A stretch of 64,000 nt of DNA from JAAFHB01 sp963677935 (GTDB taxonomy: Bacteria; Bacteroidota; Bacteroidia; Bacteroidales; Prolixibacteraceae), in contig CAXXEH010000001.1 of the NCBI GenBank assembly GCA_963677935.2, positions 1 to 64,000 on the forward strand, read 5' to 3'. Numbering within the stretch: the stretch's first letter is position 1; every line of letters starts with the position of its first letter. The notes beneath the pieces are model-generated. The model was given only the letters and a program-made list of their open reading frames with translations, had not been told where the DNA came from and did no database searches. Below, piece after piece: positions 34,951-43,158 of this stretch. Made by a program: the position numbers and the translations under genes.

Positions 34951-35418
34951 TTAATTAATTAATAATTCTTTAACAATCTGATTTGTATGTTCCTTCGTTT
35001 CTACTTTTTTGAATATTTTTTCAATAACCCCCTCCTCATTGATCACAAATGTGGTCCGAATAACCCCCATATAGGTCTTTCCGTAATTAACTTTTTCACC
35101 CCATACGCCATATGCCTGAAGGATCACCTTTTCGGTGTCGGCAATCAGGTTAAATTTCAACCCGTATTTTTCAACGAATTTAGTATGCGATGCTTCACTA
35201 TCAGGACTTACACCCACAATTTCATAACCCTTCGAAATCCAAAACTCATAATTATCATTCAGATTACAGGTCTCAGCTGTACATCCTGGGGTATTATCTT
35301 TGGGGTAAAAATACAGAATTAACTTCTTACCTTTAAATCCAGCAAGTGTTATTTGATCACCATTTTGATTATTTCCTGAAAAATCGGGAGCGATTGCTCC
35401 TTCAACTAATTGTATCAT
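34951..35418 (-). CDS. bcp: Thioredoxin-dependent peroxiredoxin (Bcp/PrxQ)
   Basis: 155 residues from the ATG at 35418; the upstream in-frame extension is not homologous. Bcp reduces hydroperoxides. The peroxidatic Cys46 and resolving Cys51 sit in 'NTPGCTAETCNL', which is the PrxQ spacing of four residues; 'LYFYPKDNTPG' and 'GVSPDSEASHTKFVEKYGL' are also diagnostic. The Arg needed in the active site is in 'VIRTTFVIN'. First gene of a bcp-recA pair (15-bp gap). Confidence 0.95.
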   Translation of the reverse strand: MIQLVEGAIAPDFSGNNQNGDQITLAGFKGKKLILYFYPKDNTPGCTAETCNLNDNYEFWISKGYEIVGVSPDSEASHTKFVEKYGLKFNLIADTEKVILQAYGVWGEKVNYGKTYMGVIRTTFVINEEGVIEKIFKKVETKEHTNQIVKELLIN

Positions 35419-35481
35419 ACCATTTAAATTTATAATATTTATAGGAACAATTATTGTACTTGCAAAGTTTGCCTTATTATA

Positions 35482-35489
35482 CAAATATA
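35482..35489 (-). promoter_or_regulatory. Possible -7 box of bcp-recA
   Basis: On the minus strand TATATTTG, 63 nt before the bcp ATG. A matching -33 element was not found. Confidence 0.3.
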
Positions 35490-35610
35490 ACAATAATAAG
35501 AAAATGGATTAGAGAATGAGAACTTTAAAAAGAGAAAAATTTATTGCAAGTGACAATAATCCGCTAAAATGTATAATTTTAGCTCCTGATTATTTCACCT
35601 ATTAAAAGTC

Positions 35611-36957
35611 ATGAACGTTTCGTTTAAGAGGATCTGTTTTATTCTTACCGTAAGTTTGTATTTAGCGCTTCCAAACCAGACTATATCCCAGGTTTTATCT
35701 GGTAATGAAACACTTGCAATCGAATATTTCAAAGAGAAGAATTATGAGAAAGCGCTTCCGCTCTTCACGGAGCTCATTAATAAATCGCCGGATAATGCGA
35801 TGTATAATTACTATTACGGCGTTACGCTGTTAAAGAATAACCACTACGAAACAGCCACAAAAGAGGCATTACTCAATGCTGTTGTAGATCAAACCCCGTC
35901 GAACGCCAATTTTTATCTTGGCAATTATTTTCATGCACTTGGAAACTGGAATGAAGCGCTTGATTTCTATAAAAGGTATAAAGGAAGTAAACAGGAGAGC
36001 AGAGAGTTACAATATGACAAATACCTGGACCTTTGCCTAAAGAAAATCAATCCTTTTAAGGTGGATAAGGGAGATGAAAAAACAATATTTGTTGATACCA
36101 TAAAAGTACCGGCTCCCCAACCTGACGAAAAGATCTTTCCAATTCCTGATTCATTGAAAACGGAATGGTTTAATTTCCAGATAAACAGTCAGCTCACGTA
36201 TCACAGTATTTCCGATTTCAGAAGTGAAGCTGCCAGGATCCTTTTCGCAAAAGCGTGGATTGCAACAGGAAAGAATGATTCAGTTGTCAGAAATACCGAT
36301 GTACTGCGTAAAGCTCACGAAGAGACGAACAACGTATCGGCAAGAATCGGGCTGGTACAAAGGATTGTGGAAGCTGAGCAGCTTTCGTACCAATTGCTTC
36401 GCGACAGGGAAAAATATTTCGAGCAGGCAAGGGTTAAGGAATCGGGATATTGGGAAAAAGCAGGAGCAGATGCAATGGCAGGATTTATTGTCGAAATAAC
36501 CGAAAGGGAGAATGCCAGAAATGAACGTATATTAAACGAAACGAAAAAAGTTGAAATTCCTCCTGTTGTGGTGCTAGTCACTCCGCCCGATACCATTCCC
36601 GTTCTCAACATGGAGTCGGAGTCACAAAAAATTCCGGATATCCAACCGGTTGAACAACCTTTGGCCAGGGATGTGATCGTATTTAAAGTTCAGATCGGGT
36701 CTTTTTACAATGGCAAAATTACTCCTGCCTTCAAAGCCAAATATGCCAAGCTGTCGAAATTCAGAAAGATAGATAAATATACCGACGCAAAAAACAACGA
36801 AATTTACACGATTGGAAATTTTACCGTTTATAAGGATGCTACATTATTAAAAAATCAGCTGATTATGGAAGGGGTAAAAGGTGCTTTTTTGGCTGCTTTT
36901 AAAAATGGTGAACGGGTTCCGGTATCATCGGTAGTGAAAGAGCTCCCTGCAAAATAA
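35611..36957 (+). CDS. Exported TPR and SPOR-like protein
   Basis: 448 residues. Signal peptide 'ICFILTVSLYLALPNQTISQ', then tetratricopeptide repeats (about 30-130: 'AIEYFKEKNYEKALPLFTEL', 'YYYGVTLLKNNHYETATKEA', 'FHALGNWNEALDFYKRY'), a long charged helical middle, and a C-terminal SPOR-like domain (about 365-440: 'VFKVQIGSFYNGKITPAF', 'YTIGNFTVYKDATLLKNQL'). SPOR domains bind denuded peptidoglycan at division sites, so an envelope role is probable, but the pairing with TPR leaves partners unknown. Next gene on the strand is clpS, 24 bp away. Confidence 0.83.
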   Translation: MNVSFKRICFILTVSLYLALPNQTISQVLSGNETLAIEYFKEKNYEKALPLFTELINKSPDNAMYNYYYGVTLLKNNHYETATKEALLNAVVDQTPSNANFYLGNYFHALGNWNEALDFYKRYKGSKQESRELQYDKYLDLCLKKINPFKVDKGDEKTIFVDTIKVPAPQPDEKIFPIPDSLKTEWFNFQINSQLTYHSISDFRSEAARILFAKAWIATGKNDSVVRNTDVLRKAHEETNNVSARIGLVQRIVEAEQLSYQLLRDREKYFEQARVKESGYWEKAGADAMAGFIVEITERENARNERILNETKKVEIPPVVVLVTPPDTIPVLNMESESQKIPDIQPVEQPLARDVIVFKVQIGSFYNGKITPAFKAKYAKLSKFRKIDKYTDAKNNEIYTIGNFTVYKDATLLKNQLIMEGVKGAFLAAFKNGERVPVSSVVKELPAK

Positions 36958-36981
36958 ACCAGCGTTAACAGATCGGATAAA

Positions 36982-37257
36982 ATGAGTGTTGAGAAGCAAA
37001 AAGACCGGGTATCTCCGACAGATCAGGATAAAGATCACATTTGCACGTTGGAGCTTCATAATGATGATTATCATACATTTGACTACGTCATTGAATCATT
37101 GGTCGAAATCTGTGAATTAGACACAATCCAGGCAACGCAATGCACCTATCTGATTCATTACAAGGGAAAATGTGATGTTAAAAAAGGTTCGAGGACCTTT
37201 TTACTTCCTATGCGAAGGGCTCTTGCCAATCGTGATCTTAAGGCGGTGATTAAATAA
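36982..37257 (+). CDS. clpS: ATP-dependent Clp protease adaptor ClpS
   Basis: 91 residues. The adaptor presents N-degron proteins to ClpAP (or a ClpC-like AAA). The binding-pocket motif 'LHNDDYHTFDYVIESL' (residues 25-40) holds the Asn-Asp pair; 'CTYLIHYKGKCDVKKGS' and 'LANRDLKAVI' complete the family outline. The disordered N-terminal extension (first ~18 residues) is typical. A hairpin with a T-run at 37362-37395 ends the transcript. Confidence 0.9.
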   Translation: MSVEKQKDRVSPTDQDKDHICTLELHNDDYHTFDYVIESLVEICELDTIQATQCTYLIHYKGKCDVKKGSRTFLLPMRRALANRDLKAVIK

Positions 37258-37361
37258 TTTATATCGGGAATAACGGGTAGGTATAAACGGAAAAACCTGA
37301 TTCAATTTCCCAATACATAACATGAATACGCGAATAAATTAAAGGTTTGAATCATAAAGAA

Positions 37362-37395
37362 AAAGGATGGCAAATGTCTATCCTTTATTTTTTTT
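37362..37395 (+). terminator. Intrinsic terminator after clpS
   Basis: AAAGGATGG (37362-37370) pairs with CTATCCTTT (37378-37386) including one G.U pair, loop of 7 nt, followed by ATTTTTTTT on the plus strand. It lies 105 bp past clpS and overlaps the stop codon of the convergent methyltransferase gene. Confidence 0.75.
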
Positions 37396-38016
37396 CAGGA
37401 ACTTCAACCGGCTTACCACAAATTCAAAATCAAATTGTTCCATTTTTGGAAGTAACGCATTAGTTTGATTCTTATAATTTAAGTATTCATCTCCAAAATA
37501 GTGGATCAGGTGCTGCTCTTCACGCTTTACCCTGTACAGAAAAAATGGAGTTGCAAGCAGCAAAAAAGCCGGACCCACCAACCAGTTTTGCAACATAAAC
37601 ATTTGATCTACAGAAATTAATAAATAAGATGCATAGATTGGATGTCGGACCCATTTATATGTCCCCGTAGTTATCAACAGGTGATCCTCCCTGGTCTCAG
37701 GGCCAGGAGACCAATTCGGTCCCAACTCTTTATATGCGGTGAATAAGAGCCAAACACCAAAACAGTAAAGGATTGTGGAGGGAAAACCTAACCACTTTGG
37801 CAAATTATAGTCAAAATAAGAGAACCAGGTTGAAAAAACATAGATCAAAGGAAGGACTATAAAGCCAATACCTATATACAATAAGAACCGTAGCTCCTTT
37901 TTATTAAAAAAGTTACTGTGTTTTTTGAGAATAAAATCCACAATAAAAGGCCAGACAAGAATAACTTGTAAAATTAATCCACACAAGTAAATAATTTCAA
38001 GATAAGCGCGTTCCAT
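37378..38016 (-). CDS. Isoprenylcysteine carboxyl methyltransferase-like membrane protein
   Basis: 212 residues with four to five membrane segments ('IIYLCGLILQVILVWPFIV', 'LLYIGIGFIVLPLIYVFSTW', 'WLGFPSTILYCFGVWLLFTA', 'VGPAFLLLATPFFLYRV'). The motif 'WVRHPIYASYLLI' followed by 'REEQHLIHYFGDEYLNYK' is the signature of the ICMT/PEMT methyltransferase family that uses SAM at the membrane surface. Bacterial members are largely uncharacterised; the substrate is probably a lipid or an isoprenoid. The gene stands alone. Confidence 0.83.
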   Translation of the reverse strand: MERAYLEIIYLCGLILQVILVWPFIVDFILKKHSNFFNKKELRFLLYIGIGFIVLPLIYVFSTWFSYFDYNLPKWLGFPSTILYCFGVWLLFTAYKELGPNWSPGPETREDHLLITTGTYKWVRHPIYASYLLISVDQMFMLQNWLVGPAFLLLATPFFLYRVKREEQHLIHYFGDEYLNYKNQTNALLPKMEQFDFEFVVSRLKFLKKNKG

Positions 38017-38129
38017 TCTACTACTTTTTTAAAACAAGAAATGGTTATCAGCTGATATTAATTAAATTAAGATCCTCAAAATAAGTTTCTGATTGTCTCT
38101 CACTCCCCTAGTCTCTCCATCTCTTAGTC

Positions 38130-38357
38130 TCATCTTCTGCCACTAATTGTGTCAATATAAAGTTGTTCGACTTTCGTTCGTGCCCAGGCGGTTTTACGCA
38201 GGAACTTCAGGCTCGACTTGATGCTCGGATCGCTGATGAAACAGTTAATTCTGATTCGTCGCCCAAGTTCCTCCCATCCGTAACAAGTGACAAGATGATT
38301 CAGAACCATCTCAAGCGTAACTCCATGAAGCGGATTATTTTTCTGTTCGACTGTCAT
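38130..38357 (-). CDS. VF530-family (DUF2132) DNA-binding protein
   Basis: 75 residues from the ATG at 38357; the codon three triplets upstream is TTG. The sequence 'NNPLHGVTLEMVLNHLVTC' followed by 'GWEELGRRIRINCFISDPSI' and 'KSSLKFLRKTAWARTKVEQL' matches the whole VF530 family (winged-helix-like small protein; a structure from a Vibrio relative is known, function not). Cytoplasmic, no export signal. Located between an ICMT-like gene and a DEAD-box helicase gene, all on the minus strand but widely spaced. Confidence 0.88.
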   Translation of the reverse strand: MTVEQKNNPLHGVTLEMVLNHLVTCYGWEELGRRIRINCFISDPSIKSSLKFLRKTAWARTKVEQLYIDTISGRR

Positions 38358-38425
38358 AAAATTCAAAAGTAGATAATAAATTATCCTTCAGCATAATAGC
38401 CAAATCCCTTATTACCGGTTTATAT

Positions 38426-39775
38426 TCAGAATTTAAACTTAGGTGGTTTTATTATCGGGGTTGGTTGTCGCTTTTGTTTCCCATATTTTGGATTTCTGAC
38501 TCCGGGACCACCCAGGTTGATCTTTTTATTTTTCTCTTTCTTTTCGTGAAAGGCGCCCTGTGATTCCCTGATCGTTGTCGAAGAGTTGTGATAATTCTTG
38601 TCAAAAAGATTGGTTGGACTCTCCTCTTCCGTAAACACCCCTGAGATCGAAAGATTAGCCGGTAAAGGTTCTACAGGAATGGTTATTTTCATCAGTGTTT
38701 CTGCTTCGAGCTGCAAAACCTTTTCCTTTTCGCTGACAAATGAGATTGATGCTCCAGCTTTATCTGCCCTACCGGTACGTCCTATACGATTAACATAGTC
38801 ACCTCCGGTCTCTGCCATCTCGAAATTAATCACGTGGGAGACATTATTAATATCCAAACCGCGGGCAATAAGATCTGTTGTCACCAGCACCCGATAGGTT
38901 CCATCTTCGAAATGATTTAAGGCGTTAATCCTGAAATTCTGCGATTTATTTGAATGCAACACACCAATCTGCCCGGGAAATTTCGATTCAATTGTTTCAT
39001 ATAACCGATCTGCCGTTTTTTTGGTATTGACAAAAACCAGTACCTTATCAAATCCCTCGTTTTCATTCAGCAATAATTCGAGGAGATTAACTTTAGTGTT
39101 ATAATTCGGAACACGATACACCAGCTGTGTGATCTTATCGATCGGCATCCCATGAGGTGTAACCTCAATCCGCGAAGTATTCGAAAAGAAATCTGAGATC
39201 AGACGATCCACATCCTCAGTAAGGGTGGCAGTAAACATGAGATTTTGTCTTTTACCAGGAATGATCTCCATGAGGCTGATCAATTGGGGCCTGAATCCAA
39301 GATTAAGCATTTCATCAACCTCATCGATGACCAGTTTCTGAATTGATTTCAGCCTCAAAAGACCGGTCATGGCAAGATCGACTAAACGCCCCGGTGTGGC
39401 AACCAGGATATCCAGACCATCAAATAATTGCTGTTTCTGATTGTTGATATTTGTACCGCCATATACACCTACCACCCTGACAGTCATATAAGTAGTCAAC
39501 TTTCGTATCTCCTCAACTACCTGAATCACTAATTCACGAGTTGGAACAAGAATCAGTATCCTTGGATCTTTCTGATTCGAAAAGGTATATTTCCTTAATA
39601 TGGGGAGCAGATAAGCCAGGGTTTTGCCTGTTCCGGTCTGGGCAATCCCGATTACATCCTTTCCGGACATCACAACAGGGAAGGCCTTTTCCTGTATTGG
39701 TGTCGGATTAACAAACTCCAGATCCGCCAAAGCCTTTAACAGCGAACTGCTTAAATTTAATTCTTCAAAAATCAC
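38426..39775 (-). CDS. DEAD-box RNA helicase (DEVD variant)
   Basis: 449 residues with a GTG start at 39775. Q-motif 'NPTPIQEKAFPVV', Walker A AQTGTGKT at 45-52, 'PTRELVIQV', motif II DEVD (not DEAD) in 'VIDEVDEMLNLGF', motif III 'MFTATLTED', motif VI 'NRIGRTGRADK'. The C-terminal tail is basic ('RNPKYGKQKRQPTPI'). The second RNA helicase in the window; the DEAD protein at 12334 is a different subfamily with low identity. Role in RNA folding or ribosome assembly is inferred. Confidence 0.92.
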   Translation of the reverse strand: MIFEELNLSSSLLKALADLEFVNPTPIQEKAFPVVMSGKDVIGIAQTGTGKTLAYLLPILRKYTFSNQKDPRILILVPTRELVIQVVEEIRKLTTYMTVRVVGVYGGTNINNQKQQLFDGLDILVATPGRLVDLAMTGLLRLKSIQKLVIDEVDEMLNLGFRPQLISLMEIIPGKRQNLMFTATLTEDVDRLISDFFSNTSRIEVTPHGMPIDKITQLVYRVPNYNTKVNLLELLLNENEGFDKVLVFVNTKKTADRLYETIESKFPGQIGVLHSNKSQNFRINALNHFEDGTYRVLVTTDLIARGLDINNVSHVINFEMAETGGDYVNRIGRTGRADKAGASISFVSEKEKVLQLEAETLMKITIPVEPLPANLSISGVFTEEESPTNLFDKNYHNSSTTIRESQGAFHEKKEKNKKINLGGPGVRNPKYGKQKRQPTPIIKPPKFKF

Positions 39776-39798
39776 CTCTGTCCCGTTTTAATTCGCGA

Positions 39799-39831
39799 CA
39801 AAGGTACACCGATTCACTCAAATGATTACAA
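39799..39831 (-). promoter_or_regulatory. Probable promoter of the DEVD helicase
   Basis: On the minus strand TTG (39831-39829), 22-nt spacer, TACCTTTG (39806-39799). The spacer is slightly longer than usual. The -7 box ends 24 nt before the GTG start. Confidence 0.45.
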
Positions 39832-39871
39832 TGGTTGAACTTATTATCGCACAATCAGCTAAAAAATTAAG

Positions 39872-39952
39872 AATGAAAGAAATGAAAAAATGAAAAATCA
39901 AAATTTACTAACTTCTTTCATTTCTTCACTCTTTCATTTCCATACAACCTAT
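39872..39952. repeat. Purine/pyrimidine inverted repeat (GAATGAAAG family)
   Basis: An ATGAAAGAAATGAAAAAATG-like stretch (39872-39893) is mirrored by TTTCATTTCTTCACTCTTTC (39917-39936), giving an imperfect inverted repeat of about 22 bp. The arms are related to the purine-rich repeats at 22832-22876 and 58547-58580. Confidence 0.55.
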
Positions 39953-39975
39953 AGAAGTAGGCAATACGTCCCTAT

Positions 39976-40083
39976 TTACCTTTTCGATTCCCGTTTGGCC
40001 TTTTTTTCAGCACGTTTTTCCTTGAGATTCTTTTCAGGTTCTTTCTTGTTTTTTTCCTTTGTCGGACTTTTCTCTTTACTCAT
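39976..40083 (-). CDS. Very small Lys/Glu-rich ORF (35 residues)
   Basis: From the ATG at 40083 to a TAA at 39978-39976 runs a 35-codon frame starting MSKEKSPTKEKNKKEPEKNL and ending REAKKA-like (KKAKRESKR); it is almost entirely Lys, Glu, Arg and Ala. Very basic and acidic short proteins of this style occur in Bacteroidota genomes. The plus-strand frame over the same bases (39890-40105) is Phe/Leu-rich and looks like its antisense shadow. It is tiny and its coding status rests on composition, so it is only moderately supported. Confidence 0.45.
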   Translation of the reverse strand: MSKEKSPTKEKNKKEPEKNLKEKRAEKKAKRESKR

Positions 40084-40179
40084 AGCATTATGTTTTATTA
40101 ATTAATACCTGTAACTACATTAATAAATTCATTTACCAAAAATATAAAATATTGTAACACAAAGTTGGATAAAAATTGG

Positions 40180-40187
40180 TAATTTTG
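40180..40187 (+). promoter_or_regulatory. Possible -7 box before the SMP-30-like gene
   Basis: TAATTTTG matches TAnnTTTG and ends 21 nt before the ATG at 40209. No correct -33 spacing. It makes the alternative TTG start at 40176 unlikely. Confidence 0.4.
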
Positions 40188-40208
40188 GATCAAACTAAAC
40201 TTAAAAAA

Positions 40209-41165
40209 ATGAGATCTGGACGATTGGAACAGATGAATTCGTATACTTTTTTTCTGCGCAGACAAGTCATCAACAGAATAATGTTGGTAATTTTTATAGC
40301 CCTAATCTTCCCTGATCACTCTAATTCAAGAGATAGAAAACAGCAATTATATACAAAAGGGATAAAACCTGAAAAGTTAGCCGGAGATTTTCAATTTACC
40401 GAAGGTCCTGCTTGCGACAAAAAGGGAAATATTTTCTTTACCGATCAACCCAACAACAGAATTTTGAAGTGGTCGACAGACCATAAACTATCTACCTTTG
40501 TTGAAAATTCCGGACGTGCCAATGGAATGTTTTTCGATAAAAAAGGTGATCTTATCAGTTGTTCGGAGGAGAAAAATGAGCTTTGGTCAATCGCTCCCAA
40601 TGGCACGGTAACCGTATTGGTAAAAGATTATAAGTGTAAAAGGCTGAACGGACCCAACGATTTATGGATCGCCCCTGATGGAGGAATATATCTCACCGAT
40701 CCTTTTTACAAACGTCCCTGGTGTGATTATGAAACTCCGGAACAGGATGGCCAGCATGTCTATTATCTTCCTCCCGGAGCAAATAAATTAATCAGAGTTG
40801 TTGATGACCTTCAGCAACCTAACGGGATCATTGGAACACCTGACGGAAAACATCTCTATATTGCAGATATTAGAAGCCATAAAATATGGCGCTACATCAT
40901 TGGCAAAGACGGAATGCTCTCAGAAAAATCACTTTTCGCAGAACAGGGATCTGATGGAATGACAATTGATAATAAAGGGAATATCTACCTGACCGGTAAA
41001 GGGGTGACAATATATGATTCGCATGGGGTTCTTGTAGAAAAAATTCCAGTCCCGGAAAATTCGACTTCAAATGTTTGTTTTGGGGGCAAGGATCGCCACC
41101 TGCTCTTTATTACTGCATGGACATCAGTTTATGGAATGAAAATGAAGGTTAAAGGTGTAAGATAG
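40209..41165 (+). CDS. SMP-30/gluconolactonase/LRE-like protein
   Basis: 318 residues from the ATG at 40209. After an N-terminal stretch with a likely export signal ('VINRIMLVIFIALIFPDHSN') comes a six-bladed propeller. Metal-site residues of the SMP-30 family are visible: Glu in 'FTEGPACD', Asn in 'LNGPNDLWI', Asn in 'QQPNGIIG' and Asp in 'GSDGMTID'. These enzymes hydrolyse sugar lactones. The exact signal start could also be the ATG at 40233 or 40281. It precedes the sigma/FecR/SusC module by about 93 bp and could be part of sugar-acid handling. Confidence 0.87.
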   Translation: MRSGRLEQMNSYTFFLRRQVINRIMLVIFIALIFPDHSNSRDRKQQLYTKGIKPEKLAGDFQFTEGPACDKKGNIFFTDQPNNRILKWSTDHKLSTFVENSGRANGMFFDKKGDLISCSEEKNELWSIAPNGTVTVLVKDYKCKRLNGPNDLWIAPDGGIYLTDPFYKRPWCDYETPEQDGQHVYYLPPGANKLIRVVDDLQQPNGIIGTPDGKHLYIADIRSHKIWRYIIGKDGMLSEKSLFAEQGSDGMTIDNKGNIYLTGKGVTIYDSHGVLVEKIPVPENSTSNVCFGGKDRHLLFITAWTSVYGMKMKVKGVR

Positions 41166-41258
41166 TATTTAGGTTAGAAAGTGGCATTACAGGCAGCGAT
41201 GGAGGCTTCAGGTCTTATGAATCTGCCAATATTTATCAATATTTCAGAACCATAACGA

Positions 41259-41828
41259 ATGGCCGACACAATCGAGCAAAGGATCATGATGGGTGATGAG
41301 CAGTCTTTTGAACTGCTTTACCGGAGGTATTTTGTCCGTTTATGTGCTTTTGCCAATAAATTTTTAAATGACCCTTTTGCTGCTGAAGAGGTAGTCCAGG
41401 ACATCTTTTTAAAGCTCTGGGAAAACCGATTACAACTACTGAGCGAAGAATCAGGAAAATCATTTTTGTTCCAGGCTGTTCATAACAAAAGCCTGAATTT
41501 TCTTGCCCACAAACAAGTTGTAAACCGCTATTCGGAAATGATTCAAGCCGTTTATGCCAATCCCGAAGAGTTCGATGCCCATGAGTCTCTAATGGCCAAA
41601 GAGCTGAATTCAAGTATTGAAGTGATTATCAACAAACTGCCACCCGAGTGCAAAAAGATATTTCTGATGAGTCGCTCCGAAGGTAAAAAACACCAGGAAA
41701 TTGCAAGTGAGCTAAATATTTCCATCAAAACAGTCGAGACCCAGATTAACCGGGCTTTAAAAAAAATGCGTTCAGAATTATCTGATTATATAGCTATTCT
41801 GGCAGCTATCCTGTTCCTGAAATTCTAA
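41259..41828 (+). CDS. ECF RNA polymerase sigma factor
   Basis: 189 residues of the sigma-70 Bacteroidota ECF type. Region 2: 'QSFELLYRRYFVRLCAFANK' and 'AEEVVQDIFLKLWENR'. Region 4: 'LPPECKKIFLMSRSEGKKHQ' and 'IASELNISIKTVETQINRAL' (helix-turn-helix). The C-terminus ends in a hydrophobic run. Followed by a FecR anti-sigma and a SusC gene, the standard order of a sensing module: when the SusC transporter binds its glycan, FecR releases the sigma. It lacks any domain beyond regions 2 and 4. Confidence 0.92.
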   Translation: MADTIEQRIMMGDEQSFELLYRRYFVRLCAFANKFLNDPFAAEEVVQDIFLKLWENRLQLLSEESGKSFLFQAVHNKSLNFLAHKQVVNRYSEMIQAVYANPEEFDAHESLMAKELNSSIEVIINKLPPECKKIFLMSRSEGKKHQEIASELNISIKTVETQINRALKKMRSELSDYIAILAAILFLKF

Positions 41829-41995
41829 TATCTCCTAATTAGAATTGGAGTATAAAGGGAAAATAAACTTTTCACCCACGAAAATGTTATTTCACTATTA
41901 CTAAATTCATCAAAGCCAAAATTATTATTAAAAAAATCCGATCTCGTTGTAGGGGTAAAAGATCACTTATCTGTTACACTATTAACTGAGAAAAA

Positions 41996-43012
41996 ATGAA
42001 AGAAAATCTAGATTACAAAGAGTTGACAGCCCGATTCCTCGATAATCGTTTAAGCGAGGATGAAATTACCGTATTCACAAATTGGATTAATGAATCTTAC
42101 GAAAACAGGAAGTTATTTGATCAATATAATGAACTTTGGCAATTAAGTAATATTGCTTTCAATGACGGACATTTTAACACCGATGCCGGATGGAATTCAC
42201 TGCAAAAAGAAATAACCAAAAACAGCACGAACCTCAACAATAAATTTAGCCTGGTAAAAACCCATCAGCTATTTATCTGGAAAATAGCATCGGTTGCCGC
42301 CATGGTTGTTGCAGTACTATTTATGGGATTGTTTTACCAAAAAAATGTCAGATCACTCAAAAATCAAATTGTTACCATTCAATCACCACGTGGTGAAAAA
42401 TCAAAAGTGATTCTCTCAGACGGAACGGTTGTCTGGTTGAATTCTGAGAGTCAGCTCACCTGGTCCAATGATTTTGATAGCAATACAAGGTATGTTACCT
42501 TAACGGGTGAAGGTTATTTTGATGTTGCGAAAGATCCCAACCGACCATTTATTGTAAAAACTAAAAATGCAGATATTAAGGTTTTTGGAACAAAATTTAA
42601 TGTTTGTGCCTATTCCGATGAACCATTTACGGAAGCTACACTTGAAGAGGGGAAGATCGGAGTTTATTTTAAGGGGAAGTCAGAACCAGTTGCGGTAGCT
42701 CCCGGACAAAGAATGGTATTCGACATAATATCCAACGAGATAACACTTAACCAGGTAAATACTGATCTGTATACTTCCTGGAAAAACAACAAGCTAAGGT
42801 TTGACAATGCTCTTTTTGAGGACGTTGTAAAAAAACTGGAACGATGGTATGACGTGAGGATTATTCTGGACAAAAATCTGAAATATTCCGAACGCTATAC
42901 AATGACCATCAAGACGGAAAGTCTGCGCGAGGTGTTAAACCGATTAAAAATAACAACTCCTATGAGTTTTAAGATTGAAGAAGAGAAAGTTTTTATTTAT
43001 CCTAAAAAATAG
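41996..43012 (+). CDS. FecR-type anti-sigma factor
   Basis: 338 residues. An N-terminal cytoplasmic part ('ELTARFLDNRLSEDEITVF') is followed by one membrane helix (about 95-118, 'IWKIASVAAMVVAVLFMGLF') and a periplasmic FecR domain with 'TIQSPRGEKSKVILSDGT' and 'VWLNSESQLTW', then the DUF4974-like C-terminal ('LRFDNALFEDVVKKLERWYD'). It is expected to hold the neighbouring sigma factor and pass a signal from the SusC N-terminal STN domain. 167 bp separate it from the sigma gene. Confidence 0.93.
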   Translation: MKENLDYKELTARFLDNRLSEDEITVFTNWINESYENRKLFDQYNELWQLSNIAFNDGHFNTDAGWNSLQKEITKNSTNLNNKFSLVKTHQLFIWKIASVAAMVVAVLFMGLFYQKNVRSLKNQIVTIQSPRGEKSKVILSDGTVVWLNSESQLTWSNDFDSNTRYVTLTGEGYFDVAKDPNRPFIVKTKNADIKVFGTKFNVCAYSDEPFTEATLEEGKIGVYFKGKSEPVAVAPGQRMVFDIISNEITLNQVNTDLYTSWKNNKLRFDNALFEDVVKKLERWYDVRIILDKNLKYSERYTMTIKTESLREVLNRLKITTPMSFKIEEEKVFIYPKK

Positions 43013-43046
43013 AACGCCTATGGTTTGAAAAGCTGACTAAAACAAA

Positions 43047-43076
43047 GAAAGGAGAGCGCTCCAACGCCCCCCTTTC
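43047..43076 (+). terminator. Weak hairpin between fecR and susC
   Basis: Bases 43047-43058 (GAAAGGAGAGCG) and 43065-43076 (CGCCCCCCTTTC) form a 12-bp stem with two A.C mismatches. No T-run follows, so it may be an attenuator or mRNA stabiliser rather than a terminator. Confidence 0.35.
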
Positions 43077-43081
43077 AGACA

Positions 43082-43102
43082 ATTCGTACTTGCAATACGA
43101 AT
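43082..43102 (+). promoter_or_regulatory. Palindrome in the susC leader
   Basis: ATTCGTA (43082-43088) and TACGAAT (43096-43102) are perfect inverted copies around CTTGCAA, 57 nt before the susC ATG. Candidate operator or leader hairpin; only seen once in the window. Confidence 0.4.
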
Positions 43103-43158
43103 AAAAAATTAAACATTAACCCCGAAAGGGATAAGTCTAATCACAATTTTACAAATTT

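Noticed and set aside
38081..38129. Pyrimidine-rich TCTC/TAGTCTC direct repeats
   Set aside because: Simple low-complexity sequence with no defined unit length; not enough to call an element.
39890..40105. Plus-strand 71-codon frame, Phe/Leu-rich
   Set aside because: Antisense of the Lys/Glu-rich small ORF and of the purine-rich repeat; the composition is explained by the opposite strand.
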